From: Lewinellaceae bacterium
GTDB taxonomy: Bacteria > Bacteroidota > Bacteroidia > Chitinophagales > Saprospiraceae
Reading direction: 5' to 3'
DNA length: 64,000 nucleotides
Assembly (NCBI GenBank): GCA_020636405.1
Contig: JACJXW010000006.1
Coordinates: 806,001 to 870,000, forward strand
The notes under the pieces were generated by a model that saw only the letters and a list, made by a program, of their open reading frames with translations, did no database searches and was not told where the DNA came from. Each line of letters begins with the position of its first letter. Position 1 is the stretch's first letter. The position numbers and the translations under genes are program-made. This document shows positions 1-8,661 of the stretch, in pieces.

Positions 1-165
1 TTCCTGGATGGGACGTTGAAACGTCAGAAGGCGGCCCGCTGCTTTTGGCCTACCCAGTTCGAAGCACTGGATTACCTCAACCCTGCTTCCGTATGGATCG
101 CTTCCGAACGGACCATCCTGTACAAACAAAAAATGAAAATGCGAAGGTTGAAAAGGGGGAAATAG
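1..165 (+). CDS. C-terminal fragment of an unidentified protein
   Basis: Frame 1 is open from the first base to a TAG at 163-165 and gives 54 residues, so the gene starts outside the window. The peptide contains WPTQFEALDYL and VWIASERT and ends in a very basic tail (KMKMRRLKRGK). The hydrophobic/aromatic pattern followed by a short basic end vaguely resembles the last blade of a secreted beta-propeller (phytase-like esterase), but this is a weak impression and no function is assigned. A strong hairpin with a T-run lies 150 bp downstream and fits a transcript end for this gene. The longer overlapping frame at 45-245 is regarded as spurious. Confidence 0.5.
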   Translation, partial: FLDGTLKRQKAARCFWPTQFEALDYLNPASVWIASERTILYKQKMKMRRLKRGK

Positions 166-279
166 GTGATCCGCTTAAAACGTGGTTGAGGCCTGGAGCT
201 GTGGAACGATGGAGCAAACATGAGTCATCAGGGGCTAAAGAGTAATGATGATCAACTGAAGTTTAAGTTTAAGTTCAAG

Positions 280-308
280 TTAGGCGGCAATGGAGAATTG
301 CCGCCTAA
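280..308. repeat. Perfect hairpin, 12-bp arms, 5-nt loop
   Basis: TTAGGCGGCAAT and ATTGCCGCCTAA are perfect complements around the loop GGAGA. It has the same architecture (arm ending AAT, 5-nt loop, arm starting ATT) as the hairpins at 317, 8541 and 60067, which suggests a dispersed palindromic repeat family. Confidence 0.8.
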
Positions 309-316
309 TGCGGGTT

Positions 317-354
317 CTCAAGCGGTAATTTCCTATTACCGCTTGAGTTTTGTT
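317..354 (+). terminator. Hairpin plus T-run, probable terminator
   Basis: CTCAAGCGGTAAT and ATTACCGCTTGAG form a perfect 13-bp stem around TTCCT and are followed by TTTTGTT on the + strand. It can terminate the gene ending at 165, and it is also a member of the dispersed hairpin family with core AAT-TTCCT-ATT. Confidence 0.65.
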
Positions 355-380
355 ATAAAACAAACGTGCAACCGGCAGCC

Positions 381-1100
381 CTACCGCTGATCCAGCCGGA
401 GCCCTAACCGGAGCCCGGCGTAGAACTGGCGGACGCTGCTTTCTTCATTCCGAACGGCATCAACTGTTGTTGGCCCGATTGGGGGCTCCGGGTTTCTGAG
501 GATATCCAGGCCCTCCCACTGGGCGGGCAGGTAGTACCGAAACCCTGCGAAGGGAGTCAGGGTGAGGATATCCGATATCCCGACGTCCAGTCCAAGTCCT
601 GCGCCCAGGCTGAAGGTGAAGTGCTGAGAATCGGACTCCTTTTCGGCGGTTTTGGCCTGGTTGTTCATCCAGGTAAAGCCCGGTGAAATTTGCAGGAAGA
701 GCCCTTTCTGAAACGTGCCTCCCGATTTGGAGAACGTCGGGCAGTCGCAGTCCCCTTCCAGGTCGAGAAAGTAGATGTTGGTATTTAAAAAGAAGCTGAG
801 CCAGGTGTTGTCGAGGTTCGCTTCTATGATTTCCGCCTCGTTCCCAATTGCTATGGTATTACTCATGCGGCTGAAGTTGAGCTCGGGGGCGAAATCGATC
901 CGGTAGGCCTTCATCGGTATCCAGTAATCCAGGCCGATGGCGAAGGCAGATTCCGGCAGCAGGCTCTGATCTGGCTGGCCGGCGCCGACGTATTGCCAGT
1001 CTTGGGCATCATGAGTACGATAGGTGGCATTGATGCCCAGTTGAGTGAAAGCGATACTGTTCAGAAGAACAACAAATGTGAGGGTAGCAATGTATTTCAT
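381..1100 (-). CDS. Outer-membrane beta-barrel protein
   Basis: 239 aa. The N-terminus MKYIATLTFVVLLNSIAFTQ is a typical Sec signal peptide. The rest alternates hydrophobic and polar residues in strand-length stretches with many aromatic ends (FAPELNFSRM, LFLQISPGFTWM, LTPFAGFRYYLP) and ends FYAGLRLGLRLDQR, as in Bacteroidota porin-like outer-membrane barrels of about 200-250 aa. A CDCP motif near residue 118 sits in a probable extracellular loop. Function is unknown; a structural or small-porin role is inferred only from the fold. It is transcribed alone, divergently from rimO, and its 3' end faces the terminator at 317-354. Confidence 0.7.
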   Translation of the reverse strand: MKYIATLTFVVLLNSIAFTQLGINATYRTHDAQDWQYVGAGQPDQSLLPESAFAIGLDYWIPMKAYRIDFAPELNFSRMSNTIAIGNEAEIIEANLDNTWLSFFLNTNIYFLDLEGDCDCPTFSKSGGTFQKGLFLQISPGFTWMNNQAKTAEKESDSQHFTFSLGAGLGLDVGISDILTLTPFAGFRYYLPAQWEGLDILRNPEPPIGPTTVDAVRNEESSVRQFYAGLRLGLRLDQR

Positions 1101-1209
1101 GATTTAGCCTTGATTGTTGATAATGGCCTTGGTTCAGCCTAACTAAAACGCCGGAATATTGTTTACAGTGTTTTGCAAAGGGTAAAAGTATTAATCGCAA
1201 CAACTTGCT

Positions 1210-1217
1210 TATCTTTG
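1210..1217 (+). promoter_or_regulatory. Bacteroidota -7 promoter element for rimO
   Basis: TATCTTTG matches the TAnnTTTG -7 consensus and lies 28 bp upstream of the rimO ATG. The -33 TTG element is not clear, so the call rests on the -7 box and its position. Confidence 0.5.
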
Positions 1218-1245
1218 CGCACTCAAAGATCTGAGGCAGAAATAT

Positions 1246-2592
1246 ATGAAAACCAAGACACTAAAAAGAGATAAAGTCAACGTCATTACCCTGGGCTGTT
1301 CGAAAAACCTGGTGGACTCGGAGAACATCATCACTCAGCTTCGGGGCAACGACTACGAGGTGGTGCACGACAGCAACGAGGAAGACGCCAATATCGTCAT
1401 CGTCAACACCTGTGGCTTTATCGACCTGGCCAAAGAGGAATCGGTCAACACCATTCTGGAGTACGCCGAGGTGAAAAAGCAGGGCGGTATTGAAAAGCTT
1501 TATGTTACCGGCTGTCTGTCCCAACGCTATAAGGACGACCTGGAAAAGGAGATCCCGGAAGTGGACGCCTATTTCGGTACGCTGGAACTGCCCGGCCTGC
1601 TGGCAAAACTCAATGCCGACTACAAACACGAGCTGATCGGCGAGCGCATTACCACGACTCCTCAGCATTACGCTTACCTGAAAATTTCAGAAGGCTGCAA
1701 CCGCACCTGTTCCTTCTGCGCCATCCCGCTCATGCGCGGCAAGCACGTTTCCAAACCCATCGAAGAATTGGTGAAGGAGGCTAAGAACCTGGCCCGCTTC
1801 GGTGTCAAAGAGCTGATGCTGATCGCTCAGGAGCTGACCTACTACGGCCTGGATATTTATAAGAGAAGAGAACTGCCGAAATTGCTCCACGCCCTGGCGG
1901 ATGTGGAGGGCATCGAATGGATCCGCCTGCATTATGCCTACCCCAGCAAATTCCCTACCGAGATATTCGATGTGATGGCCGAGCGCCCCGAGATCTGCAA
2001 TTACCTGGATATGCCTTTGCAGCATGCCAATGATGCTGTGCTGGAACGCATGCGCCGGCAGATCACCCGCCAGGAGACTACCGAACTGGTCCGCCTTGCC
2101 CGCCGGAAGATCCCCAATCTCAACCTGCGTACGACCATGCTGGTGGGCTTCCCCGGAGAAACGGAGGAAGAATTCCAGGACCTTTGTGATTTCGTAGAGG
2201 AAATGGAGTTCGACCGCCTGGGTGTTTTCCAGTATTCCCACGAAGAAGATACCCTTGCCCATGGCCTGGAGGACGACGTGCCCGCCGAAATTAAGGAAGA
2301 ACGCGCCAACCGGGTCATGGAAATACAGCAGGAGATCTCTTTCCGGAAAAACCAGGAAAAGGTGGGGAAAACATTCAAAGTGTTGTTTGACCGCAAGGAA
2401 GGGGAATACTTTGTCGGCCGTACCGAAGGAGATTCACCGGAAGTGGATAATGAGGTGCTGGTGCCGGCGGCGGAAAACTATGTGAGAATAGGGGATTTCG
2501 CTCAGGTGAAGATCACCGATGCGTTGGATTACGATCTGTTCGGGGAGGTAGCGGCCAAGTCGGAAGTTGGAAGTCGGAAGTCGGAAGATTAA
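1246..2592 (+). CDS. rimO: Ribosomal protein S12 methylthiotransferase RimO
   Basis: 448 aa, close to the usual family length. RimO is a radical-SAM enzyme that adds a methylthio group to the conserved Asp of ribosomal protein S12 using two 4Fe-4S clusters. The N-terminal MTTase domain shows its three cluster cysteines (C18 in LGCSKN, C56 in NTCGF, C90 in TGCLSQR). The radical-SAM domain has EGCNRTCSFC (C151, C155, C158). A C-terminal TRAM-like domain follows from about residue 375. The last dozen residues (EVGSRKSED) are encoded by a short repeat around GTCGGAAG that also supplies the sequence before the stop, so this tail is probably not functional. Single gene, convergent with the band-7 gene. 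Confident family call; MiaB is less likely given the GCSKN and EGCNRTCSFC pattern. Confidence 0.93.
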   Translation: MKTKTLKRDKVNVITLGCSKNLVDSENIITQLRGNDYEVVHDSNEEDANIVIVNTCGFIDLAKEESVNTILEYAEVKKQGGIEKLYVTGCLSQRYKDDLEKEIPEVDAYFGTLELPGLLAKLNADYKHELIGERITTTPQHYAYLKISEGCNRTCSFCAIPLMRGKHVSKPIEELVKEAKNLARFGVKELMLIAQELTYYGLDIYKRRELPKLLHALADVEGIEWIRLHYAYPSKFPTEIFDVMAERPEICNYLDMPLQHANDAVLERMRRQITRQETTELVRLARRKIPNLNLRTTMLVGFPGETEEEFQDLCDFVEEMEFDRLGVFQYSHEEDTLAHGLEDDVPAEIKEERANRVMEIQQEISFRKNQEKVGKTFKVLFDRKEGEYFVGRTEGDSPEVDNEVLVPAAENYVRIGDFAQVKITDALDYDLFGEVAAKSEVGSRKSED

Positions 2593-2613
2593 CTCAATTG
2601 ATGTTTCCGACTT
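2578..2613. terminator. Hairpin at rimO 3' end
   Basis: AAGTCGGAA (2578-2586, inside the last rimO codons) pairs with TTCCGACTT (2605-2613). Both arms belong to a run of GGAAGTCGGAAG-like short repeats that spans the rimO stop codon. It lies between two convergent genes and may end transcription, though no good T-run follows. Confidence 0.35.
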
Positions 2614-2645
2614 CCCGCTTCCCACTTCCCATTTCCGACTTCGAA

Positions 2646-3587
2646 TTATTTCTTACTTCCGTTCGTATGCTTCACCGTTTGCTTTTTCATTTCTTCGCCC
2701 ATTTTCTGAGCGCTGATGAATGAAGCGGTCATCTGCGTAAGCATATCGCTTCCGGAGGACGGCGTATTCGGCAGCATGATCAGGTTGCTGTTGGCATTCT
2801 CTCCCATGCTTTGCAGGGTATCGTAGTGTTGAGTGACCACGATCAGAGCGGAAGCCTCCTGAGAGTTGATGCCGACATTGTTCAGCACTTCCACGGACTC
2901 TTCCAGGCCCCGGGCGATCTCGCGGCGCTGGTCGGCGATCCCTTGGCCCTGCAGGCGCTTGCTTTCCGCTTCGGCGCGTGCTTTGGCCACGATGCGGATG
3001 CGCTCGGCCTCACCTTCATACTCGGCGGCTACTTTCAGGCGCTCGGCGGCGTTGATGCGGTTCATGGTGTGTTTTACCTCTGCATCGGGGTCGATATCCG
3101 TGACCAGAGCCTTGACGATGCCATAGCCATATTCATTCATGGATTCTTCCAGTTCGCGGCGGATGGCGTGGGCGATATCATCTTTGCGTTCGAAAACATC
3201 GTCCAGCTTCATCTTGGGCACTTCGGCGCGCACGGTGTCAAAAATGTAGGCCGTGATCTGCTCGGTCGAGTTTTCCAGGCGGTAGAAAGCATCGTAGATC
3301 TTTTCCGGCAGGATAAAATACTGGACCGAAACCCGCAGTTTGACGAAAACGTTGTCTCGCGTTTTGGTTTCAACGTGGACGTCCAACTGCTGAACCTTCA
3401 TACTAACCCGGCCGGCGATGCGGTCGGCAATAGGTACTTTGAATTGAAGGCCGGAACGCTTGATGCTGTGGAATTTACCGAGGCGTTCGACGATCGCGGC
3501 AGATTGCTGCCGCACCGTGAAAATCCCGGAGAAAACAATGATCATCCCGAGGAACAGGATGAAAACTAAAAATGGGGTTGCCATCAT
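2646..3587 (-). CDS. Band 7/SPFH membrane protein (stomatin-like)
   Basis: 313 aa. One N-terminal membrane segment (residues 4-24, FLVFILFLGMIIVFSGIF) is followed by an SPFH/band-7 domain (about 25-190; VRQQSAAIVERLGKF is the typical entry) and an Ala/Glu/Arg-rich coiled coil (about 190-250), then a short polar tail. This order is that of bacterial stomatin/QmcA-like proteins, which oligomerise at the inner membrane and often associate with proteases or lipid microdomains. The adjacent NfeD-type partner often seen with such proteins is absent here. The start could be either of the first two Met codons. It is a single gene convergent with rimO. Confidence 0.88.
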   Translation of the reverse strand: MMATPFLVFILFLGMIIVFSGIFTVRQQSAAIVERLGKFHSIKRSGLQFKVPIADRIAGRVSMKVQQLDVHVETKTRDNVFVKLRVSVQYFILPEKIYDAFYRLENSTEQITAYIFDTVRAEVPKMKLDDVFERKDDIAHAIRRELEESMNEYGYGIVKALVTDIDPDAEVKHTMNRINAAERLKVAAEYEGEAERIRIVAKARAEAESKRLQGQGIADQRREIARGLEESVEVLNNVGINSQEASALIVVTQHYDTLQSMGENANSNLIMLPNTPSSGSDMLTQMTASFISAQKMGEEMKKQTVKHTNGSKK

Positions 3588-3797
3588 GGTTGTGAAATTT
3601 TTAGGATGTTACGTTTGCACGTTTCAGCGTTGGTGGCGGTGATGTTGCCGGGATGCTGAAACGTGCCGCTTTCAGGCGTTCGAAAAAGGATTAAGAAGCC
3701 GGAACGCCCTACAAGCAAATGAATACCTTAACAAATTACTAACAATTCGGCAGCTTTGCCACCTTTTAACGATAAAGAAACCGAAATAATCGAGGAA

Positions 3798-4562
3798 CTA
3801 AGGCCAGTTGAACGTGAAGGTGAGCCGGAAGATCAGGCGGTGGCGGCGATTATTTTCCGCCCCGCTGAGGCGCGTGCGCCATTCCAGCCCGTTCTCCAGC
3901 CGGTATGGGCCATTGATCAGCCAGCCCAGCCCGGCGTAAAGGCGCGTTTCCCGGTTGGCCAGGGCCGCTTCTTCAAACACGTTGGCGAGCCATTCGGACT
4001 GAAGGTTCAGGTAAGTTTCTCCGGGGTCCAATCGCTCCCCCTGAAGCGGGAAGTCCAGGGCGCCGCGCAGCCGCCAACGATGGCGGGCCTGCCAGCTGTT
4101 GCTTCGAAAAAAACGTTGTTCTGTTCGGCCCCGCACCCGCAGCCGGTATTTTTCCCATCGCCCGGCCCAGGATAACTGTTGCAAAAAACGGTGTTCAATA
4201 TCCTTTTCGTCTTCATCTAAATCCCTCCAGCCAAACTGGTAACCTCCGGAAAGATCGAGGCTGTTGGTCCACTGGTATGCCAGGCCACCCTGCAGGTTGT
4301 AGGTGTGGGTTGAAAAAGCGGTTTGTGCCGCCCTGCCTTCAATTTTTTCCGAGATGTCGGACTCCAGAGAAGTGTTCAGCGACCAGCTCCAGCGGTTGTC
4401 CAGTTCACCATTCCAGGAGAATTGAGGCAACAATTCCAACGTGGTGCGGGATTGAGCGCGGAGGGCAGGAGTGAGCGCGAGCAGCCCAACCAGAAAAAGC
4501 CCGGAAGCAATGATTATGCTGCGGTGATTGGCTGTTGGCCTCTTCGCAGTGATACCGGCCAT
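3798..4562 (-). CDS. Secreted DUF2490-like protein
   Basis: About 254 aa from the chosen ATG at 4560-4562, which places a signal peptide (IIASGLFLVGLLALTPALRA) near the N-terminus. A longer frame starts at 4676, but its first 38 residues look non-coding. The mature part is strand-rich with many W/R/Y residues (RWSWSLNTSLESDI, WAGRWEKYRLRVRGRTE, RLIFRLTFTFNWP), as expected for the DUF2490 family of predicted outer-membrane barrels ending in an aromatic residue. Function unknown. It is the second gene after the PepSY-like gene at 4685-5215, same strand, probably co-transcribed. Confidence 0.65.
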   Translation of the reverse strand: MAGITAKRPTANHRSIIIASGLFLVGLLALTPALRAQSRTTLELLPQFSWNGELDNRWSWSLNTSLESDISEKIEGRAAQTAFSTHTYNLQGGLAYQWTNSLDLSGGYQFGWRDLDEDEKDIEHRFLQQLSWAGRWEKYRLRVRGRTEQRFFRSNSWQARHRWRLRGALDFPLQGERLDPGETYLNLQSEWLANVFEEAALANRETRLYAGLGWLINGPYRLENGLEWRTRLSGAENNRRHRLIFRLTFTFNWP

Positions 4563-4684
4563 CCGTGTGGCAAGTTGGCTGCCGATCAACCATTGGGAAT
4601 CACACCTTGCGCTTTGCCTCTTTTGAATGCCGTCAACTGCCATGGAATCAAGTTTTTTGGAAGGCCAGAAGGGCACAGGATAAG

Positions 4685-5215
4685 TCAGAAAAAAATAAAA
4701 TTGTTCGGAGGTTGTTCGATCGTGCGCAGGCTCTGTAGTGTTCCCGATGCATCGAATTGCCCTTCGAAGAGCCCCAGTTCACTTTCTCTTTTTCCGCTGA
4801 TTTCCAGCTCATAACCGCTGGCCCTGCCGTTTTTCAGCACCTCCTGGGTTTTTGTCACCTTGTACCGCTGAAATTGTGCGCTGAGTTGCTGTTCCACCAG
4901 CCGGGCTACCTCCTCTGGGAGGGTATTATAGGGGATCTGGCGTTCGGTATCTACCAGTTCTCCTTCGGGCGTGAATTTCACGCTGTATCGCAACCTTTCG
5001 AAGCAAAACTTCGCCTCGAAGTAACGCCCGGATTCATTGCGCTCCTCGTAGTATTTCAACTTGCGCAATCCGGGATATTCTTTCTCCAGGAACTGCTGCA
5101 TTAGCATCGGAACAAGGGAAGGGGCCACGCGTTTTTCCACTTCGATCTTCTGAGCGGAGAGGAGCCAAGGGAATAAGAGGCAAATTACGAGTGCAGGCTT
5201 GGTAGAAGGGGCCAT
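4685..5215 (-). CDS. Secreted PepSY-like small protein
   Basis: 176 aa from the ATG at 5213-5215 (an upstream ATG at 5245 would only add ten residues before the signal peptide). The signal peptide is PALVICLLFPWLLSAQ. The mature protein has two similar alternating alpha/beta halves (LEKEYPGLRKLKYYEE, then a strand with YSVKFTPEGELVDTE), the pattern of the PepSY-like/BLIP fold common in Bacteroidota periplasmic proteins. No catalytic motif is visible and no function is claimed. It lies directly upstream of the DUF2490-like gene on the same strand. Confidence 0.6.
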   Translation of the reverse strand: MAPSTKPALVICLLFPWLLSAQKIEVEKRVAPSLVPMLMQQFLEKEYPGLRKLKYYEERNESGRYFEAKFCFERLRYSVKFTPEGELVDTERQIPYNTLPEEVARLVEQQLSAQFQRYKVTKTQEVLKNGRASGYELEISGKRESELGLFEGQFDASGTLQSLRTIEQPPNNFIFF

Positions 5216-5273
5216 ATCGTTATTTTGGATATTCAGGGCTAACAAATGTCCGGGGCCAGCCGTACCTTAAATG

Positions 5274-5323
5274 GTAAAACAGGAAAGCCTGCCGGCCCCA
5301 ATGGAGCCCGGCAGGCTTTCCTG
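5274..5323 (-). terminator. Strong intrinsic terminator of the pnt operon
   Basis: CAGGAAAGCCTGCCGG (5280-5295) and CCGGCAGGCTTTCCTG (5308-5323) are perfect complements. Read on the - strand the stem is followed by TTTTAC. It lies 12 bp after the pntB stop codon. Confidence 0.85.
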
Positions 5324-5334
5324 CTTAAAGCAAC

Positions 5335-6741
5335 TTAAAGGCTCTTGATCTCAGAGACCAGTTTACTAAGTGTTGCTTTGGCATCGCCAAACAGCATCCG
5401 GGTCCGTTCGTGGAAGAAAAGCGGGTTTTGAATGCCCGCGTATCCCGGGTTCATGCTTCGCTTGAGCACGATGACATTCTTGGCTTCCCAAACCTGCAAT
5501 ACCGGCATGCCGTAGATGGGGCTTCCGGGGTCGTCCAATGCCGCGGGGTTGACCACGTCATTGGCTCCGACAATGACCACCATGTCCGTATTTTTAAGGG
5601 CGGCGTTGGCGTCTTCCAGGTCCAGGAGTTTGGGGTAGGGGACGTCCGCTTCGGCCAACAGTACGTTCATGTGCCCGGGCATACGGCCGGCGACGGGGTG
5701 GATAGCGTATTTCACATCCACACCATTGGATTCCAGCAGGTCGTCGATCTCTTTACAAACTTTCTGAGCCTGTGCAACTGCCAGTCCGTAACCGGGAACG
5801 ATCATTACCGATTTGGAATAATACAATTGAATGGCTGCGTCGTTGAGGGTGACCTCCTTGGCGACTTGTCCTCCGGCAGCACCCTTAGAGCTGGCCGCGC
5901 CACCGCCACCAAAGCCGCCGATCAGCACGTTGAGCAGGGAGCGGTTCATGGCCTCGCACATCAGCACGGTGAGGATGGTGCCGGAAGCACCTACCAGGAT
6001 ACCGCCTACGAGCATGAAATTGTTGCCGTAGATCAGGCCGGCGGAAGCTGCCGACAAGCCCGAGAAGGAGTTGAGCAGAGAAATGACCACCGGCATATCG
6101 GCCCCGCCGATGGGAACGACAAAAGATACCCCATAGAGCAGCGCTAACAACATAAAGATAGCCGCCATGCCAATGCCTGCGTCAATATTCTGAATATAGA
6201 TGTAAATGCCCATAGCCAGGATCACGGCCAGCAACACCAGATTGAAAATGGAGTGTTTGGGCAGGATCAGGGCATTGTCTCTGAGCCAATCTTCCAGTTT
6301 AAACCATGCCAGCATACTTCCGGTGAAAGCGATGCCCCCAATCAGCAATGCGGAAAGAGAGATGGCGATCTGGCCGCCGGTCATGGCGCTGGCGCCGGTG
6401 TAGAAATGCCTCAGTTCGACCATGCCGATAAGTACGGCGCAGGCGCCGCCCAGTCCATTAAAGATGGAAACCATCTGAGGCATGGCGGTCATTTTCACTT
6501 TGATGGCCATGAAGTAGCCGATGATAGCGCCGACTGCCAGCCCGCCGACGACCCAGGCGTAGTTGTTGTCGCCCCGTTCGAGGGGAGCGAAAATGATGGA
6601 TAGAATGGCCAGGCCCATACCAACACTGGCGATCGTATTGCCCCGGCGGGCCGTGTCTGGTGAACTGAGCCGTTTGAGGCCCCATACAAAGCCTACTGAG
6701 CCGAGCAGGAAGCCTATGTCTGTCAGGAATTTAATATCCAT
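5335..6741 (-). CDS. pntB: NAD(P) transhydrogenase subunit beta
   Basis: 468 aa, the normal PntB length. It forms the membrane half and the NADP(H)-binding domain III of the proton-translocating transhydrogenase, which couples hydride transfer from NADH to NADP+ with proton entry. About nine hydrophobic segments occupy residues 1-265. The cytoplasmic domain III (about 290-468) has the Rossmann entry IVPGYGLAVAQAQ, the HPVAGRMPGHMNVLLAEA loop and VVIVGANDVVNPAA, all typical of NADP binding. It starts 3 bp after the pntAB stop, so the three genes form one operon ended by the terminator at 5280-5323. Confidence 0.95.
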   Translation of the reverse strand: MDIKFLTDIGFLLGSVGFVWGLKRLSSPDTARRGNTIASVGMGLAILSIIFAPLERGDNNYAWVVGGLAVGAIIGYFMAIKVKMTAMPQMVSIFNGLGGACAVLIGMVELRHFYTGASAMTGGQIAISLSALLIGGIAFTGSMLAWFKLEDWLRDNALILPKHSIFNLVLLAVILAMGIYIYIQNIDAGIGMAAIFMLLALLYGVSFVVPIGGADMPVVISLLNSFSGLSAASAGLIYGNNFMLVGGILVGASGTILTVLMCEAMNRSLLNVLIGGFGGGGAASSKGAAGGQVAKEVTLNDAAIQLYYSKSVMIVPGYGLAVAQAQKVCKEIDDLLESNGVDVKYAIHPVAGRMPGHMNVLLAEADVPYPKLLDLEDANAALKNTDMVVIVGANDVVNPAALDDPGSPIYGMPVLQVWEAKNVIVLKRSMNPGYAGIQNPLFFHERTRMLFGDAKATLSKLVSEIKSL

Positions 6742-6744
6742 GAT

Positions 6745-7059
6745 TTATTTCTTCTTTTTCTTCTTGAACATTTCCAGCATGCGGTCCGTCACGGCGAAGC
6801 CGCCGGTGGCGTTGACCATGCCCATTATTATACCGAACAGGCCGAGCCCCAGAGAGAAGTAATCTCCGGCTTCTGCCTGCCGTACCAAAAGAATACCACC
6901 GATCACGACCACACCGCTGATGGCGTTGGCGCCCGACATCAACGGAGTGTGCAGAACAGTAGGCACCTTGGAAATGACTTCAAAGCCAAGAATGACCGTG
7001 AAAACCAGCAGGTAGATGAGTAGTTGGTAATCTTCGAAGAACTGAATGAAACCGTCCAT
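6745..7059 (-). CDS. pntAB: NAD(P) transhydrogenase subunit alpha, part 2 (membrane)
   Basis: 104 aa with three to four hydrophobic segments (LLIYLLVFTVILGFEVI, ANAISGVVVIGGILLV, LGLFGIIMGMVNATGGF). This is the membrane part of PntA that is a separate polypeptide in organisms with split alpha subunits. It contains the conserved KVPTVLHTPLMSGANAISG stretch. The protein ends with a run of Lys encoded by A-rich DNA (FKKKKKK). It sits between pntAA and pntB with a 3-bp gap to pntB, so translational coupling is likely. Confidence 0.92.
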   Translation of the reverse strand: MDGFIQFFEDYQLLIYLLVFTVILGFEVISKVPTVLHTPLMSGANAISGVVVIGGILLVRQAEAGDYFSLGLGLFGIIMGMVNATGGFAVTDRMLEMFKKKKKK

Positions 7060-7128
7060 ACCGGTTGTTATTTTTATTTTGCGAAAAATTCTGCGCGACG
7101 ACAGCCGGGATGGCCCGGCTGATCCTAC

Positions 7129-8217
7129 TTACTGGGCTTCAGGCTCAGCGGTAAAGTACGCGCCTCTGATGATCTCATTGCTTGTGTCGAGCGTCAACTG
7201 CCCGTCTTTGACCAGGATCTTCAGAAAGTTGAGCACGTTGTTGGCATAGAGCAAGCTGGCATCTTGCGGCATTAGCCCGGCCAGGTTGGAGTTGCCGATG
7301 ATGGTCACGCCGTTGTGGACGACAGTCTCGTTGTCCTTGGTCAGCTCGCAGTTGCCGCCGGTAGAGGACGCCAGGTCGACGATGACCGAACCCGCCCGCA
7401 TTTGTTCCACGGTTTCCTTTGGCACCAGCATGGGCGCTTTACGGCCCCGAACCTGAGCTGTGGTGATGATCACATCGGCCTTCATGGCGCGGTTCTGCAC
7501 CTCGACGCGCTGCCTTTCCAGAAACTCCTTGCTCTGCTCGACAGCATAACCTCCCGCACCTTTGTCTTCCCGGGCGCCCTCCACTTCGACGAACTTGGCG
7601 CCGAGGCTGAGCACTTCTTCCTTGGCGGCGAGGCGCGTATCGGAGGCTTCCACCATAGAGCCCAGGCGCTTGGCGGTAGCAATAGCCTGCAAGCCTGCTA
7701 CGCCGGCTCCGAGCACCAGCACTTTTGCCGGACGAACACTGCCGGCGGCAGTGATCATCATGGGGAAGTAACGCGGCAGCAGACGGGCAGCCTCCAGCAC
7801 CGCCTTATAGCCGGCGATGGAAGCCATGGAAGAGAGTACGTCCATCGCCTGGGCCAGCGTCGTGCGCGGGATCATGTCCAGGCTGATGCCGCGCAGGCCC
7901 ATGCCTCGCAATTTGTCGGTGACCTCCGGATAGAGAAAAGGTTGAAACTGTGAAATGACGACTGCGTCTTTCTTCAGCTTTTTGTACTCCTCATCAGAAA
8001 GCGGGTTGATGCTCAACAACATATCCGCCTCGGAAAGTAATTTCTCCCGAGTGGTTACAGTGGCTGCTGATGCATAATCTTGGTCGGAGTAGAAGGAAGA
8101 AGCCCCGGCGCCTTCTTCGATGAGGATCTCAAGGCCGAGGGCCTTAGCTTTTTCGGCAACTTCAGGAACGATCGCTACGCGTGTGTCCTCAAGCTCCCTG
8201 GGGATGGCAAGCTTCAT
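7129..8217 (-). CDS. pntAA: NAD(P) transhydrogenase subunit alpha, part 1 (NAD-binding)
   Basis: 362 aa, as expected for the soluble split alpha-1 subunit. It binds NAD(H) in the cytoplasm. The N-terminal alanine-dehydrogenase/PNT domain opens with KLAIPRELEDTRVAIVPE; the Rossmann motif VLVLGAGVAGLQAIATAKRLG is at about residues 166-186, followed by VEASDTR at the acidic ribose-binding position. The C-terminal NSNLAGLMPQDASLLYANN is typical. First gene of the pntAA-pntAB-pntB operon, reading leftward; 70 bp separate it from pntAB. Confidence 0.94.
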   Translation of the reverse strand: MKLAIPRELEDTRVAIVPEVAEKAKALGLEILIEEGAGASSFYSDQDYASAATVTTREKLLSEADMLLSINPLSDEEYKKLKKDAVVISQFQPFLYPEVTDKLRGMGLRGISLDMIPRTTLAQAMDVLSSMASIAGYKAVLEAARLLPRYFPMMITAAGSVRPAKVLVLGAGVAGLQAIATAKRLGSMVEASDTRLAAKEEVLSLGAKFVEVEGAREDKGAGGYAVEQSKEFLERQRVEVQNRAMKADVIITTAQVRGRKAPMLVPKETVEQMRAGSVIVDLASSTGGNCELTKDNETVVHNGVTIIGNSNLAGLMPQDASLLYANNVLNFLKILVKDGQLTLDTSNEIIRGAYFTAEPEAQ

Positions 8218-8661
8218 ATTTGAATGCTTCTGTTTTATGTTCGCCCGAAATTACTAGATATTTTCATATTTCCAAAGAAAAGGAAAGTAAAGAGGGGAGG
8301 GGAAGAAGGTTGGTGTACATCGATAGCAGAAATAGTGGGAAATGTGGGAGCAATGACGGTGGAAATGGAGTGAAATGGATAGAAAGGCATAAAGATGGGT
8401 GGAGATGCGGAGGGAATCTTACTGGACTTTGGACGGTCCCACTTCCGACTTCAAATAGTGGGTATTAATTAGATGAGGGTTGTGAAAAAAAGTATACTTC
8501 AAAAAACAATTCCAAACTTTGTTTTATTTCCGGTCTCGTTGTCGGGGTGCAATTTACCATTGCGCTCGGACTTGAGGCGGGCGACAAAATTTAATTCGGA
8601 GTAAAAATCATTAAAATCCCTTTTTTCACAACCCCGTCTTTAGGGTCGGGAAGCAGATTGC
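8218..8661. other. Intergenic region with purine-rich stretch and a hairpin repeat
   Basis: 444 bp without a convincing gene between pntAA and msrA. 8281-8410 is purine-rich (GGAA/GGTGGA-like low complexity). 8440-8456 contains the short string CCACTTCCGACTTC that also occurs after rimO. 8541-8571 carries a degenerate member of the AAT-loop-ATT hairpin family. The pntAA promoter should lie at the left end, but no clear TAnnTTTG box was found. Confidence 0.6.
8541..8571. repeat. Degenerate member of the dispersed hairpin family
   Basis: GTCGGGGTGCAAT, loop TTACC, ATTGCGCTCGGAC: 10 of 13 arm positions pair. The left arm differs by one base from that of the hairpin at 60067-60097 (GTCGGGGCGCAAT). 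Confidence 0.6.

Noticed and set aside
45..245. 66-aa + strand gene at the window start
   Set aside because: Overlaps the better-supported C-terminal frame ending at 165 and has no protein-like pattern.
2811..3569. 252-aa frame opposite the band-7 gene
   Set aside because: Shadow of the coiled-coil coding strand; the band-7 frame has clear domain structure.
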